Origin: Cycas panzhihuaensis
Taxonomy: Eukaryota > Cycadophyta
Direction of reading: 5' to 3'
Length of the DNA: 64,000 bases
NCBI GenBank assembly: GCA_023213395.1
Contig: CM041465.1
Location: 181,233,741-181,297,740 of the forward strand
Shown: in pieces, positions 34,801 through 48,135 of the stretch
Position numbering within the stretch: position 1 is the stretch's first letter
Layout of the letters: each line of letters begins with the position of its first letter
Position numbers and translations under genes: made by a program
Notes under the pieces: generated by a model
What the model saw: only the letters and a program-made list of their open reading frames with translations
Database searches by the model: none
Told to the model about the DNA's origin: nothing

Positions 34801-35940
34801 CAACCTCCTAGATACACAACTCATGGGAAGAAGCATATGGTATGTCACCTTAAAAAGGCATTGTATAGCCTAAAATAGGCACCATGTGCTTGGTATTCAA
34901 CAATTGATGACTATTTTCTGAGACATGGCTTTCATTTATCCTTATTAGATCTAAACTTGTACATCAAGGTTTGATACCAGCATATGACACTTATTATTCT
35001 ATATGTTGATGATTTAATCATCACTAGGAATGATTCAAATATGATTGAGAGTCTTCAAGAGGATCTTAAAAAAAGTTTCAAAATGATTGATCTTGGACTT
35101 CTTCATTACTTTTTTGGCTTCGATATTTGGCAATAACTAGGCAATAATTTCTTATCACAAGAAAACTACACTTTGGACATTTTGTAGAGGTTCAGAATGG
35201 AGGACTACAAATCATCATCAACCCCTATGGAGATTGGTTCTAAGTTGACTCTTGATGAAGAAACTAAATCTATAGATCCCACTCTTTTTAGACAACTAAC
35301 GGGTAATCTAATTTATTTGATTAACACTAGACCAGATATCTCATATGTTGTTAGGATTTGTTCCAAACATGTCTTAACCCAACTAGATGCATTGGAATGT
35401 TGCAAAAAGAATACTCAAATATTTAAAGGGAACATTGTGGCAAGGGCTTCTTTACATACAAAAGAAGAACTTCACTTTGGAAGGGTTCTCAGATTTTGAC
35501 TAGGCAAGATGCCAAGATAATAGGAAATTAACCTCAAGGTATTGTTTCAACCTTGGGTCAGATGTTGTTTCATGGAGTTGCAAAAAGCAACCAAATGTTA
35601 CTCTTTCTTCTATTGAAGCAAAATATAAAACTCCTGTCAACACCACTTGTAAGGCTATCTAACTATGATGGATTCCTGAAGAGCTTAGGCTTGAGCAAAC
35701 TCATCCCACTAAGCTTCATTGTGATAATCAAAGTGTGCTTAAGATGACGAAGAATTCAATTTTCATGCAAAAACCAAGCACATAGATGTCCATCACCACT
35801 TTATTAAAGAGCATGTACAAGATGGTGAGATCGGCCTCACTACAAGCCTACAGATCAACAACTTGCAAACATCTTTACCAAAGCACTTGATGGAGAAAAA
35901 TTTGAAACATTTAGAGATGGCTTGGGAATTCAACTAAACA
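31855..35940 (+). pseudogene. Element D copia Gag-Pol, heavily decayed
   Basis: Starts MATSIVNVNTVKLQ. The order matches C: Gag, a knuckle remnant near 32560 (first Cys lost), protease DSG at 32809-32817, integrase at 33266-33720, RT at about 34440-35200 with YVDD at 35002-35013, and RNase H at 35490-35930. There are many in-frame stops (for example near 31928, 32136, 33043, 33680, 34496, 34875). In the integrase the first catalytic Asp reads Ser (HSSICGS) and the Glu region reads NGVAKCMNQT, so it is inactive. It is the most mutated copia copy here and hence probably the oldest. Confidence 0.85.
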
Positions 35941-35950
35941 ATATAAATAT

Positions 35951-35960
35951 TAAGGGGGGG
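35951..35960 (+). other. Element D polypurine tract
   Basis: TAAGGGGGGG, identical to that of element C, followed by TGTTAAAACC, a near copy of C's LTR start. Confidence 0.85.
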
Positions 35961-36546
35961 TGTTAAAACCTTTATGTTTTATCATTAAGCATGTATTATT
36001 ATTTGTCACTTTATACTTAATGTATAATGTGCACTTTATGTAATGTTATATTTTGGTCCATGTGAATACTTCTCACTTCACAAATGAATGGCTACCACAA
36101 TCACATGGATTCACTTACCTTGATCCAAATAAGCATCATTCTTGATCCAATTGAACTCTTCACACAATAGAAATGTGACGTGTCACCATCCTAAGTTCTC
36201 TCTCATACTATTTAAAGGGACCATTTCCTTCCTTGTACCATGTCAAATAGTGTATGCATTATTATGCTTAGAGAATGCTATTGGAGTATAGATCAATTCT
36301 ATCTCCTCATTTGTTCAAATTTTGCTCTTGTGTGTAGATCATTGTCTCTCCACCTCACTTGGCTCAAGGTCCTACTTTTCTCACTTTAGACAACAAAAAA
36401 ACTTGAAATCAAGCCCAAAAACACCATGTGACCTCTTCCAAGCTAAGGAGATCTTAACAAGAAGCTTTTTCTTTTTTGTTTGTATTTTAAGACAAACACA
36501 TAACACAATAGGAGCTAGAAATAGGCGAAACACCTTTCATCCAACA
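35961..36546 (+). repeat. Element D 3' LTR (end tentative)
   Basis: Starts TGTTAAAACC after the polypurine tract. The proposed end CATCCAACA gives 586 bp, close to C's 570 bp, but no second copy exists in the window to prove it. Confidence 0.55.
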
Positions 36547-36836
36547 TGATAGCTGCTAAGGCTAAAGAGGCTTAAAAAATCAAAGGAAATCACAAAGGTT
36601 AAAACCTTCAAAAAATTAGAAAATTTATATTATTATTATTATTATTTTGTGGTGCTTTTGCTTGTGACTTCGAATTCACTCCTACATGTGGCTACGACAA
36701 CTCGATCGAGACTATAGGTTTCTACTATAGTCGTTTGAGACTGTAACATAGCTCCTTCCTTGAATACGTTGGTTTGTCTACCAACTTTGCAATAGCCAAG
36801 CGCCACTCCCTCTCTCAAAATATTGCCAATAGGCCA
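36547..36836. other. Spacer with TTA microsatellite
   Basis: 290 bp without a gene. A short (TTA)n run lies at about 36627-36646 and an 8-bp-arm inverted repeat (GACTATAG/CTATAGTC) at about 36710-36732. Element H inserted at its right end. Confidence 0.6.
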
Positions 36837-37102
36837 TGTTACGTATCACAAAAGTAGGCGGCTGACATGGCCAACATGGGCCCACTTGTCCCTGCATGGA
36901 TATATGAAGGAGGCTTTAGTGGGAGATAGGGCATATGAGGATGTCTAGAGCTTGGTGGATGTTTGTAGGCAATAGCACACTAAAAGGAGATCTTGCCTCA
37001 AAGAGCACCGCCATTTATCAAAATTACTCTTCTATGTACTTGTTAACTCTTGTTAATTGACATTCATTATTGTTATGTGGAGGACCAATGCGAATTCCAA
37101 CA
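36837..37102 (+). repeat. Element H 5' LTR
   Basis: TGTTACGTATC...CCAACA. It aligns with 53602-53797 plus 60116-60150, with about 35 extra bases near 36900-36940. Confidence 0.75.
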
Positions 37103-37114
37103 ATCTATACCAAG

Positions 37115-37126
37115 TGGTATTAGAGC
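37115..37126 (+). other. Element H primer binding site
   Basis: TGGTATTAGAGC, one change from the tRNA-Met type, 12 nt after the proposed LTR end. Confidence 0.7.
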
Positions 37127-38967
37127 ACAAAGAGATCACCAAAAGGATTTATGAAGGTGATATTTGAATACCTATATATAATACATATATTATGTTATTT
37201 CATATGTTGAATATATCTCAACATACAAGGATAGGCTACAGCCATTTGAACATATACGAAGGGCGTATATTTTAATCTGAGGGCCATGCACATTTGAATA
37301 ATATATCTAAGGCTATTGTGTTGGTATCTAAGGTATGAGTGTTGATATTTGTGTGGCTTTCCCCCGATGGATGAGGCACTATCCAGGTTGTTGCATTGGT
37401 GAGAGGGCGCCCACACATAGGAAGGGTTGGCAATGAATTGTGAGGGCAAACAGCCTGATGAAGATGCATATTTGCATTCAAATAGAAGCACTTTTGATAG
37501 TGTACAATTGCTAAGTGTGTGTCTATGTGTGATGGCTACTTCGCATTCAAGTAGAGGTGCTTTCGATGGTGTGTTAAAACATCCCTCAGAGGTGTCCATT
37601 CTACTAAGGTGTGCATGTGATGGCTACTAAATCAAATTACGACAAGTTACCAGAATGTAAAGGCAAACATCTACATGTGAGAGAGAGATTTGAAGACAAA
37701 TTTGGCAAGTTGGTAGGTGTGCATGTGACAACAAGTTGCCAGACCCACACATGAGAGAGAATTTGAAGCACTAGGTGTGTGTGTCACAACAAGAATCTGC
37801 ACATGAGAAAGAATCCAAAAACAAGAATTACAAGCATTAACATCTGCAAATCTTCCAATTTGAGTTGCATAGTAGAGAAGCATTAACATCTACACATGTT
37901 AAAGATGTGGAGATATTTTTGGAACAGAAGGCATTTTGGGAGGCATCCACATAGTTGAGCAATCATAGACTGGCACATCATGATCAACACATAACAATCA
38001 ATATCTCATCAAATGGATCAGTGCCTTGCTGAATTAGCTTCTCGACAAGTGGATCAATGCATCACTTTGGTCAACATTCAGCGAATTTGTTTTTTGTACG
38101 TTAAGCTTCTAAGCAAATTTAATCAAATTGAATTATTTGTTGGAGTCTACCCCTAATTACTAAACCCACAATCAGAAGCAATCTTTGAAGTGGTTGAACT
38201 CCAAAACACGAAAGGGCCTATAGTTAATTTTCAACTCAACATCTAATTAGTAGCACCCGTCAACAATATTTTTGCCATAGTACTTGTGTATAAAATCAAA
38301 ATTCAGTGCCATGAATTTTATTGGAATCTACACTCAAAAGGCTTCAATTTGCATATACAAATGACCCAATTTGGAGTTGATTTCCCCCAAATTTTAATGA
38401 TTGAAGTTGCCTAAAGGGTTTCTAAGGTGTTATGCAGGTTTTTTTTAGCAATCTTTAAAAGACCATAACTTGGTCATACAAAGCCCAATTTTAGTGATTC
38501 TTTTAATTTTATGTATTTTTTTGAGATCTCTGGTATCATCCCTAAATTAAGCTACTCTTGGAGTCAGTATCAAAATTCGCACTAGAACTTAGCGGCAAGA
38601 AGGCAATCTAGAGCTTTGATCAAGCAGTAGCCTTCGTACACCGCCTGCACCTAACACTATGGCTTAAACAACAAAAATAAAGGAGATTATGAAGCAAGTT
38701 CAGTAAGCAACATGGGGCATAAAAATATTGCAAGATGCTATTCATAGAGGGATCACATAAGATATCAAAATATTGCAAGATACAATCAATGACTTGATGG
38801 TTACAATGAACAAGAGGTATCAAACCCTAACAAAACTCATGAAATGAAAACAACAACCCAAAGATGAAATGGGAACATTAGAGAAAGATTGGGAGGCCAT
38901 AGAAGAGCAGCAACCCAAAGACACATCCAAGGATTCATGAGATGCAGGGGGGTCGACTATTAAGAAC
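37127..38967 (+). other. Element H leader with degenerate direct repeats
   Basis: No gene is supported. A 28-bp word at about 37476-37503 recurs at 37547-37574 with about five changes. A CACATGAGAGAGAAT-like word recurs at about 37671, 37747 and 37799. The remainder is AT-rich. Confidence 0.55.
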
Positions 38968-39964
38968 ATGAAAATACATCTAGAGTTTTATGATCCTGAC
39001 AAAAATGTGGATATGCGAGCACAGTAGAATAAGATGGACACTTATTTTTCCATGCATCCTAGCTCAAATAAGAATAAAATCCTTTTTTTGTCATTACACT
39101 TGAGCAACTGAACACTCCACTAGTTATTATGGTAGCGCCATGTTGTGACCGTGAGAACACAACCAATTTCAATTAGGCATTTTTCAAGCATGCGATATGA
39201 AGACACCTGGAATAAGGACTTTATCAAAGATTGCAGAGATTACAACAAATAGATACAATTCAACAATACACCAAAGAATTTCAAAGTCTATAAAACATGT
39301 TGCTCGAGTGCATAGAAGACAAATCCCTATTAGAAACATATCTCAACGGGTTGAAGAAACACATCCGATTTAGGTTAACAACCCTAGTGATCTTTAACCT
39401 TAGGCAAGCAATGTTGTAAGCCCAAAACATGAAGGCCAAATTTGAGGTAAACTCCTAAGCAAGAAGAAGTGATGGACATTGGGACAAGCCACAGGTAAAT
39501 CATGAGTTGAGCATCGAAAAAACGGAACATGCTTCAATTGCAATGAAAAGTGTAGTAGGGATCATGAATGCCAACTGAAGAATCCTCAGAAGAAGTTATA
39601 CATGCTAGAGAATGATTTATTAATAGTAGAGGATGAAGTTGTGGACTCACCTCTCGACGACAAACAAATCATTGAAGAGTTGGTATTTGAGGAAGAGGAC
39701 CCTAAAGGACTAGAAATATCACTACAGGTTATGATAGGGATGATCACATCACTTCAAATACTACATCTTATAGGGACAATCAAAACCACCAAGGTGATAG
39801 TCCTCATTAATGGTGGAAGTACAAATAAATTTATCAACCAACATATAGTCAAGCATGTAGGACAACACATTACACCACTAAAGCAATTTCAAGTGGCCAT
39901 AGTAGGAGAGAAGAGCATGCCATGTGATAGTATGTGTCTCAAAGTCTCCTTATCAATGTCAGAT
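38968..39964 (+). pseudogene. Element H Gag and protease (decayed)
   Basis: A Gag-like opening (MKIHLEFYDPDKNVDM) has stops from 39025 onward. The knuckle CFNCNEKCSRDHEC at 39530-39571 has the CX2CX7HXC spacing of chromoviruses. The protease region at 39602-39964 has VLINGGSTNKFIN, where the catalytic DSG-type triplet reads NGG (Asn at 39809-39811), so it is inactive. Confidence 0.75.
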
Positions 39965-40272
39965 TAGACACTACAATCATCCACGTATGTAATGTCAATT
40001 GGAGGAGTTGACGTCACACTAGGGGTACAATGGTTATGAACTCTAGCCTCTATTATGATGAACTGCAATAAGCTATTCATGAAGGTCTAGTAGAAGGGTA
40101 AGAAATATATGTTGCTACCTCCACCAATCCCACCCAACCAGGAGTCTCTTCCCATCAAATGGAGAAAATACTGAAGAAGGGAGAATTGGGTTAAGCCATC
40201 AATCGTTATGCAATCATTGTTCTAAATGAGGTGGATATGCACCCAAACATGAGAGTGTTACTATAGGAACAT

Positions 40273-41993
40273 TTGAGAATGTTATACAAACTTCTAAAAG
40301 CCCTACCTTTGAACAAAAGGATAGAACACATGATGGAGCGAGAACCAGGGATGACACCCATTAACATGCAACCCTATCAACACCCACACCATCACAAGCT
40401 GATAGAAAAAATAACGCACGAATTCCTTGAGCAAGGAGCAATTGTGCCCAACAAGAGCCCCTTCACAATGTCAATCATCCTACTATCCAAAAAGTATGGT
40501 TCTTACTACTTGTGTGTCAACTACAAGCCTTTGAATAAGGTTACCATCAAAAATTTGTTGTTGATCCCACACATTACTAGCCTTATAGGTGAATTATATG
40601 GACCACAACTCTTCACCAAGATCAACTTGAGGTCAAGATACCATCAAATCTAAGTGAGAGTGAAAGACACATCAAAAATGACCTTCCATACTCACAAGGG
40701 AAATTATGAGTTCGGAGTTATGACTTTCAAATTGATGAATGTGCCAGCTACCTTTCAAGCTACCATGAACAAGGTACTTCACCCATATCTCTGAAAATTT
40801 ACACTAGTTTTCTTTGATGATATTTTGATCTATAGTAAAAACAAGGAGGAGCACTTATAACATGCGAGGCAAGTTCTACAAACCCTCCAAGACAATGTGC
40901 TCTTTGCCAATGAAGCCAAGTGCATTTTTGGGAGACAAGAAGTAGAATGCTTAGGCACATCATCTTCAAGGAAGGAATCAAAGTGGACCCAAGGAAGATC
41001 CAAGCAATGTTAGATTGGCCTACCCCAACTAGTATATAAAAGGTCGAAAGATTTCTAGGAGTAACAGGATTCTACAAGGGACGTATTAAGGTTTATGGAC
41101 ATACAATCGCCCCTCTGTCAGACTTGACTAAGAAAGATGCATTTAAATGGGAAGGGTAGATAAGTCATTCAATGACCTCAAAAAAATAATAACTCCACTA
41201 GTTCTCGTGATGCCAAACTTCAAACAACCTTTTATATTGAAATGGGACATGTTGAGAGAAGGATTAGGGACAACATTAATGCAGAATGATTAACCCATAA
41301 CTTATAAGAGTCAAAAATTCAAGGGGTAGGAGAAATCACACCACCTATATGAAAAAGAAGTGTGAGCAATCATCCACTCGATAACAAAATGGAGACAATA
41401 TTTAAGCAACAATAAATTCCAAATGAAAATAGATCATGAGTCTCAAATATTTCCTGAAATAACCAACCTTATCAAAGGAGCAATACAGATGGGTAGGCAA
41501 ACTGCAAGCCTTTGATTTTGAAATAATTTATAAAAGGGGCAAAGAGAACATTGTTGCAAATGGCTTATCAAGGAATGACAAAGACACCTCCTTATGTGCC
41601 ATGTCAATGGTAGCTCCCACTTGGATCACTGAAGTACAACAAGAATGTTTAGGAGATCCCTTCACCTAGGAGATTATACTACAATTGCAACAAAACACAC
41701 CAACACAAGATAAGAGGTTCAAATGGAAGAACAACACCCTCTAGTAAAAAGACAAGATCTACTTGATACCCAACCTAGCGTGTAAGAATACAATTCTCGA
41801 GAAATGACACTCCACCCCCTCCATCAATCATGTAGGACTAGACAAAATATATTGAAATGTTAAACAAACATTTTTTTGGAAAGGGTTTTAGAAAGCCATC
41901 CATTAGTTTATGGCAGAGTGTAGCATGTGGCAAGGCTAAGATAGTCAAGGTCCCAAGGCTCCTCCAATCGTTACATATTCCAAAGAAGAAATG
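40273..41993 (+). pseudogene. Element H RT, RNase H and integrase start (decayed)
   Basis: RT lies at about 40340-40990 with YLCVNYKPLNKVT and catalytic FFDD at 40810-40821. RNase H remnants run to about 41600. The zinc-binding integrase start (FFWKGF, MAECSMWQ) is at about 41865-41940. Stops and frame changes are frequent (about 40651, 40794, 40858, 41036). Element G interrupts it at 41993. Confidence 0.8.
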
Positions 41994-42833
41994 TGTTGAC
42001 TTGGGGTTATCTCCCTGTTGAGATAAGTACACTTGTCAAGGTAACACAGGTAGTCTAGTCTAAGATACAGTCAACATGTTCATACACTTAGATCACACAA
42101 ATTTGTTCATAATTCCATATAATCATGTCACAGTTTACACACAACAATACAATAATTAGCACATATTCATTATCCAATTCTCATAAAATACATAGAATCC
42201 ATATTTCCACGTAACTCTTCCTTTATTAAGCAATGAGTCTTTATACAATCGGTGCCGGGATGCATTCCCTGTGCATTCCAACCACATACACCAATGTTGT
42301 CATATGCATTCCTAGAAAGTACACATCATTATACCTTTGCTTTGTGCTCTTGGCATACGTCTTGACTCTAGTACCCTTGAATGCCTAAATACTTGGCTCT
42401 CACCCTCTTGGAATGGTCCTTATGGAGTCCCTTAAATGTGCCTTCTCTATGCCTTTTGGCTAAAGGGTTATGACTCCCTATCATAATCATACCCTTTCAG
42501 CCATAAGCGTACCTCTTTGTTAGTCATTAGTTACTCTTCTTAACTGTTGTCTTAATCATCCGTACGTCTGTACGTACGTCTGACGTCACCCCAGGTATCC
42601 ATCTGTCAGGTTCTACCATGTGTACTTTCTCCATCTGCTTGCATACTGCCAGAGGTATGTATACTGTGTTGCGTACCTTTTTAGGTACACACCTATCATA
42701 CGTACCCAGAATGCTGATTTTTCTCTTCTTTTGCTTCATGCGTACCTCTGTACAGTCCATACCTACACATCCAAGGTTACACTACCTATCTCTAGTCTCC
42801 TCATAGCCCAGTGTGTCAAAATACGTCCCAACA
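41994..42833 (-). repeat. Element G 3' LTR
   Basis: Plus-strand ends are TGTTGACTTG and CGTCCCAACA. Next to it on the internal side (42834-42846) the minus strand reads GGCCTGAGATAGA, the family tract. A partial form of the family inverted repeat is at about 42466-42494. Confidence 0.93.
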
Positions 42834-42858
42834 TCTATCTCAGGCCAACATGATGGGT

Positions 42859-42876
42859 TTGAGCACCCTTGCTCAA
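42859..42876 (-). promoter_or_regulatory. Hairpin before 3' LTR (element G)
   Basis: Minus strand: TTGAGCA, loop AGGG, TGCTCAA, 25 nt from the 3' LTR. It matches the hairpins of E, B and F and overlaps the last codons of the extra ORF. Confidence 0.6.
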
Positions 42877-44016
42877 TAAAAATTTTCAAAATTTGGGGCA
42901 TCCCTCCCCCTCTCTGTCTCAGGGCTGCTCCTCCTGCCCTGCCCTGCTGATGAGTCCTTTGTGGCCAAAATTTCTTCATTTATTTGGGTAAGTGTCGCTA
43001 TTATTGCATCATTTTCTTTAATTTTTTCCTGAAGGGCAGCTATCTCTGCTTTGTACCCTTCTTCCATTTCTTTAATTAATTGGATAATTTGGCATGATTT
43101 ATCTTCTGATGGGGGAGGTGCTGATGTCTCTCCCTTTCCATTACGGGAGGAAATTCTACCCATTCTTCCAATGACGGCTCCACTTCTTCCTCCTTTTCAG
43201 GTTTTTCTTCATCTTTCTTCCTTTTACTGCTTTTTCGGATTGTTTGTTTGGCACGATTAGGAAGGGGTGTCCTGGGGGTTTGTTGTAACCATTTAAAGAC
43301 TTTGGTCATTTGCTTCTGAATCCTTTTCCTCAATTCCTGGTCTTGAGTAGTGTCTAGAAACTCAGTCACCCATTGCTTTATAAGTGGTTCATTTGGAGAA
43401 ATTGTTGTTTTTATTAGTTGTATACCTGTACATTGATAAAATAGGACAGCTAACAGCAAGGAAGGGTGACGGAAAGGGTGTGTCATTACTTCTTGAATTT
43501 GTTGTCTCATGTTTACCGCTAAAAATTCTGACCAATCCAACTTTTCTCCATCCTGGATCTTTGGTAATATAGGCATCATTCCTCCTGGAATGTATGTGTA
43601 CTTTCTTTTTGATAAAAATCTAGAATTGATAACTTTGGCTACCCGTTGTAACCGGGCATCTTTTATATCAACCACCCAAATGCCTCCTGAGGTCAGCTGA
43701 GTGTTTTCTTGGCAAAATTCCTTGAACCAAATCTAACGGTCCACTTCTGACCTTTTAGTGGCCGTGTGAACCTCTCCTTCGTTTGGAAGTCCTGTAATTA
43801 GGTGAATTATTCTGTGTCTAGTTTGATCTTTTTCACATCTTTTTTTAGCTCCAACAAGATACTCTCCATAAGCTCTTGGTCACAATAGAGAGGGTTATAG
43901 TATAAATATTCTCCCCAACCTGCCTGCTTGACTTTAATTTGAAATTGGAAAGGCAATGTCTCGAGTTTTCTCGACAGCTTGAGCAGGAAGGTCTCTTGGC
44001 AACCTACTATTCTCAT
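42873..44016 (-). pseudogene. Extra ORF of element G, homologous to that of E
   Basis: Starts MRIVGCQETFLLKL at 44016, matching the MRMTRCQEAYIPKL start of E. Shared blocks: YYNPLYCDQELM, KRSEVDR (then an in-frame stop where E has GluMet), RLQRVAKVIN, DWSEFLAVNMRQQ, HPFRHPSLLLAVLFYQC, a basic patch (SSKRKKDEE), an acidic stretch ending EEWVEFP, and a coiled coil with GYKAEIAALQEKIKEN that is almost identical to E. About 18 residues before LPKIQDGE are missing in E. At least one stop (near 43735) and frame changes near 43800 and 43140. Function unknown. Confidence 0.8.
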
Positions 44017-44303
44017 GATGACGGGCTATGGGATTCTAGAAATAGGATTGAGAAAACCAAGGAGTACCAATACGAACCCTATGTACGTACCTTTTTTGGA
44101 ATGGTCACTGTTTTCTTGAAGTATTCATCAAAACTTGTGCCGAATTTTGTCCTTATGCTTCCTTGGATCACAAGGGTTCCTCTTGGCTGTTTGCTGCTAA
44201 GAATTCGAGCCGAATGGTCTTCCATTCTCTATTGCGTACCATGCGGGAATGCTTATAGTTACCTATTATATATGTTTGTCTTATTCAGACTTTTTGTCTT
44301 ATG

Positions 44304-44548
44304 CATACCTGACAGCATACTTTTTAAGTACATATACTATAATTTGATTAACTTATTTACTTTTTTAACTGTGCATACCTAGTAGCGTACTTTTTCGATA
44401 TGTATAGTGTATTTTGAATGACTTATTCACCTTTTTTAACTGTACGTACCTGATAGCATACTTTTCTAGTATGTATAGTATATTTTGGCTTACTTTACAC
44501 AGTGCGTACCTAGTAACATACTTTCCTGGTATGTATAGTGTATTTTGT
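44304..44548 (-). repeat. Tandem array between integrase and extra ORF (element G)
   Basis: Four units begin near 44304, 44374, 44445 and 44505 (spacing 60-71 bp), each with a CATACCTAGTAGCGTAC-like word followed by GTATGTATAGTGTATTTTG. Read on the minus strand, the unit resembles the array unit of E (CACTATACATACC versus CATTATACGTACC). Confidence 0.65.
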
Positions 44549-44714
44549 TGGTATATGTGTGAAAAATCTAACTTCCTTGACAGAATTTTGTCTCATTCTT
44601 TATTCTTTCCGTCACGTTATATCCTTCTTTTGATGATTTTTCCTATTGCTTATGTATATGATATGAGTTATGGTTCTTTTTCTTGTTTTTTGATTTTTTT
44701 GTATTTTTTGTTAC

Positions 44715-44762
44715 ATATCGAACTGAATCACGTTCCAGTATCAAGGCAATCCGATTTGCCTC
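44715..44762 (-). promoter_or_regulatory. Twin stem-loops after integrase stop (element G)
   Basis: Stem-loop 1 is at 44743-44762 and stem-loop 2 at 44715-44741, 53 nt after the integrase stop at 44816. Stem 1 is conserved; stem 2 is partly weakened compared with B. Confidence 0.5.
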
Positions 44763-44815
44763 AACTTCACGCAACACGCTATGGTACAACCAACTGATCC
44801 AACTAGAAATTCCTT

Positions 44816-47800
44816 CTACTCGACGTACGGTTTTAGTCAGCTACCATTCACTCGGGTTGGTAGTAGTGGTCCATCGATTTCCCATAGTTGTACGGACCCA
44901 TTTCCAAAAAATTGTTCTGCAATATAAGGTCTTAACCATCTCATTTTGAGCTTTTCGGGGTGCATTCTGAACTTGCTATCGTAGAGGAGGACTTGATCAC
45001 CTTTTTTAAACTGTGGCTTGCGTAAATGCCAATTGTGCCACGCCTTTTGTCATCGTTTCTCTACGTTTTGTAACCATTTTGCCATATACCTCTTTTCTTC
45101 CAATCTCACCAATTCTTCCAATCTCCATTGTAAGGGGTGGAAGTCGTCTAAGCAACATTGCATAGCGGTTCTCAGGCTTGGTATCTTGAACTCTGTGGGA
45201 AGGATGGCTTATGTTCCGTAGACTAGCTAAAATGGTGTTTGCCCGATTGATTTTTTGTACGTTGTTCTGAAAGCCCATAACACTGATGGAAGTTTCTCGG
45301 CCCAGTCGGATCTTCCCATGTCGCAGATCTTCCTTAGACAATTCTCGATAATTTTATTTGAGCTTTCTGCTTGCCCATTCGCCCTTGGGTAGTATGGTGT
45401 GGATTTCTGATATCATGAAGGTTGATGTTAACACCTCTATGGTTTGGTTGAGGAAATGGGCCCCTTAATCACTTACAATTTCTAAAGGGCATCCAAATCT
45501 TGTAATAATCACTTCATAAAGAAATCAGTCCATACTTTCTGAATCTGCTTTCCTTAACGCCCTTACTTCCACCCATTTAGTCATGTAGTCAGTCACCACT
45601 AGGATAAATCGGGCTTGGGATCGCCAAGCGGCCGGTTTGATTGGTCCAACGAAATCGAGCCCCCAATTTTCGAATGGCGCCAGAGGTAAGGTTGGGTGTA
45701 AGGGTTGAAAATCCTGCCGATTAGGTTTCCCAACTCTTTAACAATAGTCGCATGCTTGGATCCACCTTCTTACGTCCTCGAACATTGATGGCCACCAGAA
45801 TCCTGACATCAAAATCTTCCTCCATGTCGCTAACTTCCCCATGTGTCCTCCTACTATGCCTTCATGTGCTTGGGCCATAATTTGGTTGACCTCATGTGGC
45901 CTGATGCACCGCCGTAACACCTCATCTGGTCCTAATTTGTGTAACTCCCCTTTATCAATTGGTATCACTCTTGCTTTTCTCACAAAATTCTATCGTTCTG
46001 TGCGGTCCAATTCTGGTGGTACCTCCCCAATTGCTAAGTATTCTAGTATTCCCTCATACCAGTCTGTTGGTACTGCCTCTACACTGAATAATACATCGTC
46101 AGGAAAATCATCTAGCACACCTGTAGCCTTTTCCCCATTTGGAATTCTTGATAATTGGTTGGGTATGATGTGAGCTTTACCCAGTTTCACAATGATTTTA
46201 AAGGAGAATTCTTGAAATAGCATTAACCGCCTACTAATCTATCCCCTCATTATTGGTTTATTCACTAGGTACATGAGCGCTTGATGGTCGACAAAGAACG
46301 GGAATGGATTCGATAACAGGTAATGTTGGAATTTCTGCAATGCATACACCATTCTGAGAGCTTCTCTTTCCCTTGTGGTATAATTCTGTTCTGCTTTTGT
46401 AAGTTTCTGACTTGCGAAGTATATCAAATAATCCACCTTTTCATCATTTGGTTGTGCCAAGACGCATGCAATAGCGTATTGCGAGGCATTGATGTGCACA
46501 TGGAAGATTTTCTTCCAATCGGGACACTGCAGTATAGGTGCTAATATTATGGCCTTCTTCAATGCTTCAAACACTTATTGTTGTTCTTCCATCCAATCCC
46601 ATTCAACATTCTTCTTTAACAATTCCTCAAGAGGTCCCGATATGCATGCGTACCCCCTGATGAATTTTCTATAATATCCGGTCAGTCCCAAGAATCCTTT
46701 CAATTGCCTCATCATGAGCGATACCGAAAAGTGTAAGATTGCAGATGCCCTGGCCGGATCCATTAGCAATCCTTCCCTACTCACTATGTAGCCCAATAAA
46801 TTCCCAAATGGTACCAAAAAGGTACATTTTCTAGATTCAAACATAACTTATTCTCCCGGCATGTTTGCAACATCTCCCTAAGGTTCTCTATATGGTTTTT
46901 CATCAACCCATATAATGTCCAATCATCCAGAAATACTGCCACTTTTTCTCTAATCATTCTACGAAATATATTGATTACTATTCTTTGAAATGTGGCTGGA
47001 GCATTTGTAAGACCGAATGGCATCACTCTGTAGGCGTACGTTCCCCATTCTGTAACAAACGTGGTCTTCGCTTGATCTTCTGGGGCAATTTGCACTTGGT
47101 TATATCCACTAAATCCGTCAATAAAGGAATATATCTCATTTCCTCCCACGGCTTCCAAAATATCTTCCGTAAAGGGTAACGGAAAGGGATCCTTCTTTGT
47201 CACCTTATTTAGTTGTCTGTAGTCCACACAGATGCGTATTTTCCCATTCTTCTTGGGAACCACTACTACAGGGCTCACCCAGTCGCTGTAGTCGATTTCA
47301 TATATATATCCTGCCTCCAACATTTTGTCCAACTCTGCTTTTACTTTCTCTTTATACTTAGGATTCATGCGATATGGTCTTTGTTTCACCGACTTTGCTC
47401 CTTCCATCAAGTCGATGTGATGCATTCTTCTGAGGGAATACCCTTCAGATCCTTATATGACCATGCAAATACGTCACGAAATTCTTCAAACAATTGTTGG
47501 GCCTTAGCTATTGTTTGATCATCCTAATAATCTCCAATTTGTATTGTTTTAGGTTCCTCCTTACTCCCCACATTAGTTTCGGTTATTTTTAGTTTGGTTG
47601 CTTTGATACCTTCTTTGTCTCCTATTTTATGAGCAGGGGTATCTTCTATTTTCCTTTCTCCAACATTGATTTCAGTAAACTCCACAGGATAACTAGAGAT
47701 TTCTTCTCCTTCTTCGTTTTATGATTCTTCCTTCTCCTTATTTATTGGTGTTATGACTCCTTGTTCTAGATTCATACTCATTCTCCTAATACCCTTAAGT

Positions 47801-47970
47801 GCTTTATTGATATCCTTATCTTCTGACAAATGTGTAAAAGTTTTTATGAAAGATTTTTTAAGGTTTCCCCAAGTTACATATAGGTTTTGTTCTCTTCCTC
47901 GGAACTAATCCCTTGCCACTTGTCCTAGGGTGTGATAAAAGACGTTAGACCATGTTTTCTTTGATATGCT
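44816..47970 (-). pseudogene. Element G pol: RT, RNase H, integrase (broken)
   Basis: RT is at 46784-47425 with FLDD at 46922-46933 and a full block from PVKQRPYRMNP-like residues onward. RNase H is at 46239-46574 (HINASQYAIACVLAQ), the linker at 45990-46223 and the zinc-binding domain at 45738-45983 (HEGIVGGHMGKLATWRKI, CDYC). The integrase core lies at about 45000-45640, where the three catalytic positions ([13 protein letters not shown] followed by a stop, and Glu of GQAESSNK at 45365-45367) are all still present. The C-terminal domain is at 44816-45010 (KLKMRWLRPYIAEQ). Several stops and shifts. No archaeal-type second RNase H is seen between RNase H and integrase. Confidence 0.9.
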
Positions 47971-48135
47971 TAAGGATGTCCATTCTTGTTTACATTTCTG
48001 AATATGTTTGCTAGGGCATTTCCCTACATGGAATAATGGAATGTTTAGTTGTTTGGGGTGGTTGAATCATACTCTAAATGCAGCTTGTAATTCTTTCCAT
48101 CCCTGGAGGGTAGCTTGGTGGGCTAAGTACCAACA

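Noticed and set aside
37671-37830. CRISPR-like spaced repeats
   Set aside because: Units are diverged, irregularly spaced and lie in a plant retrotransposon leader.
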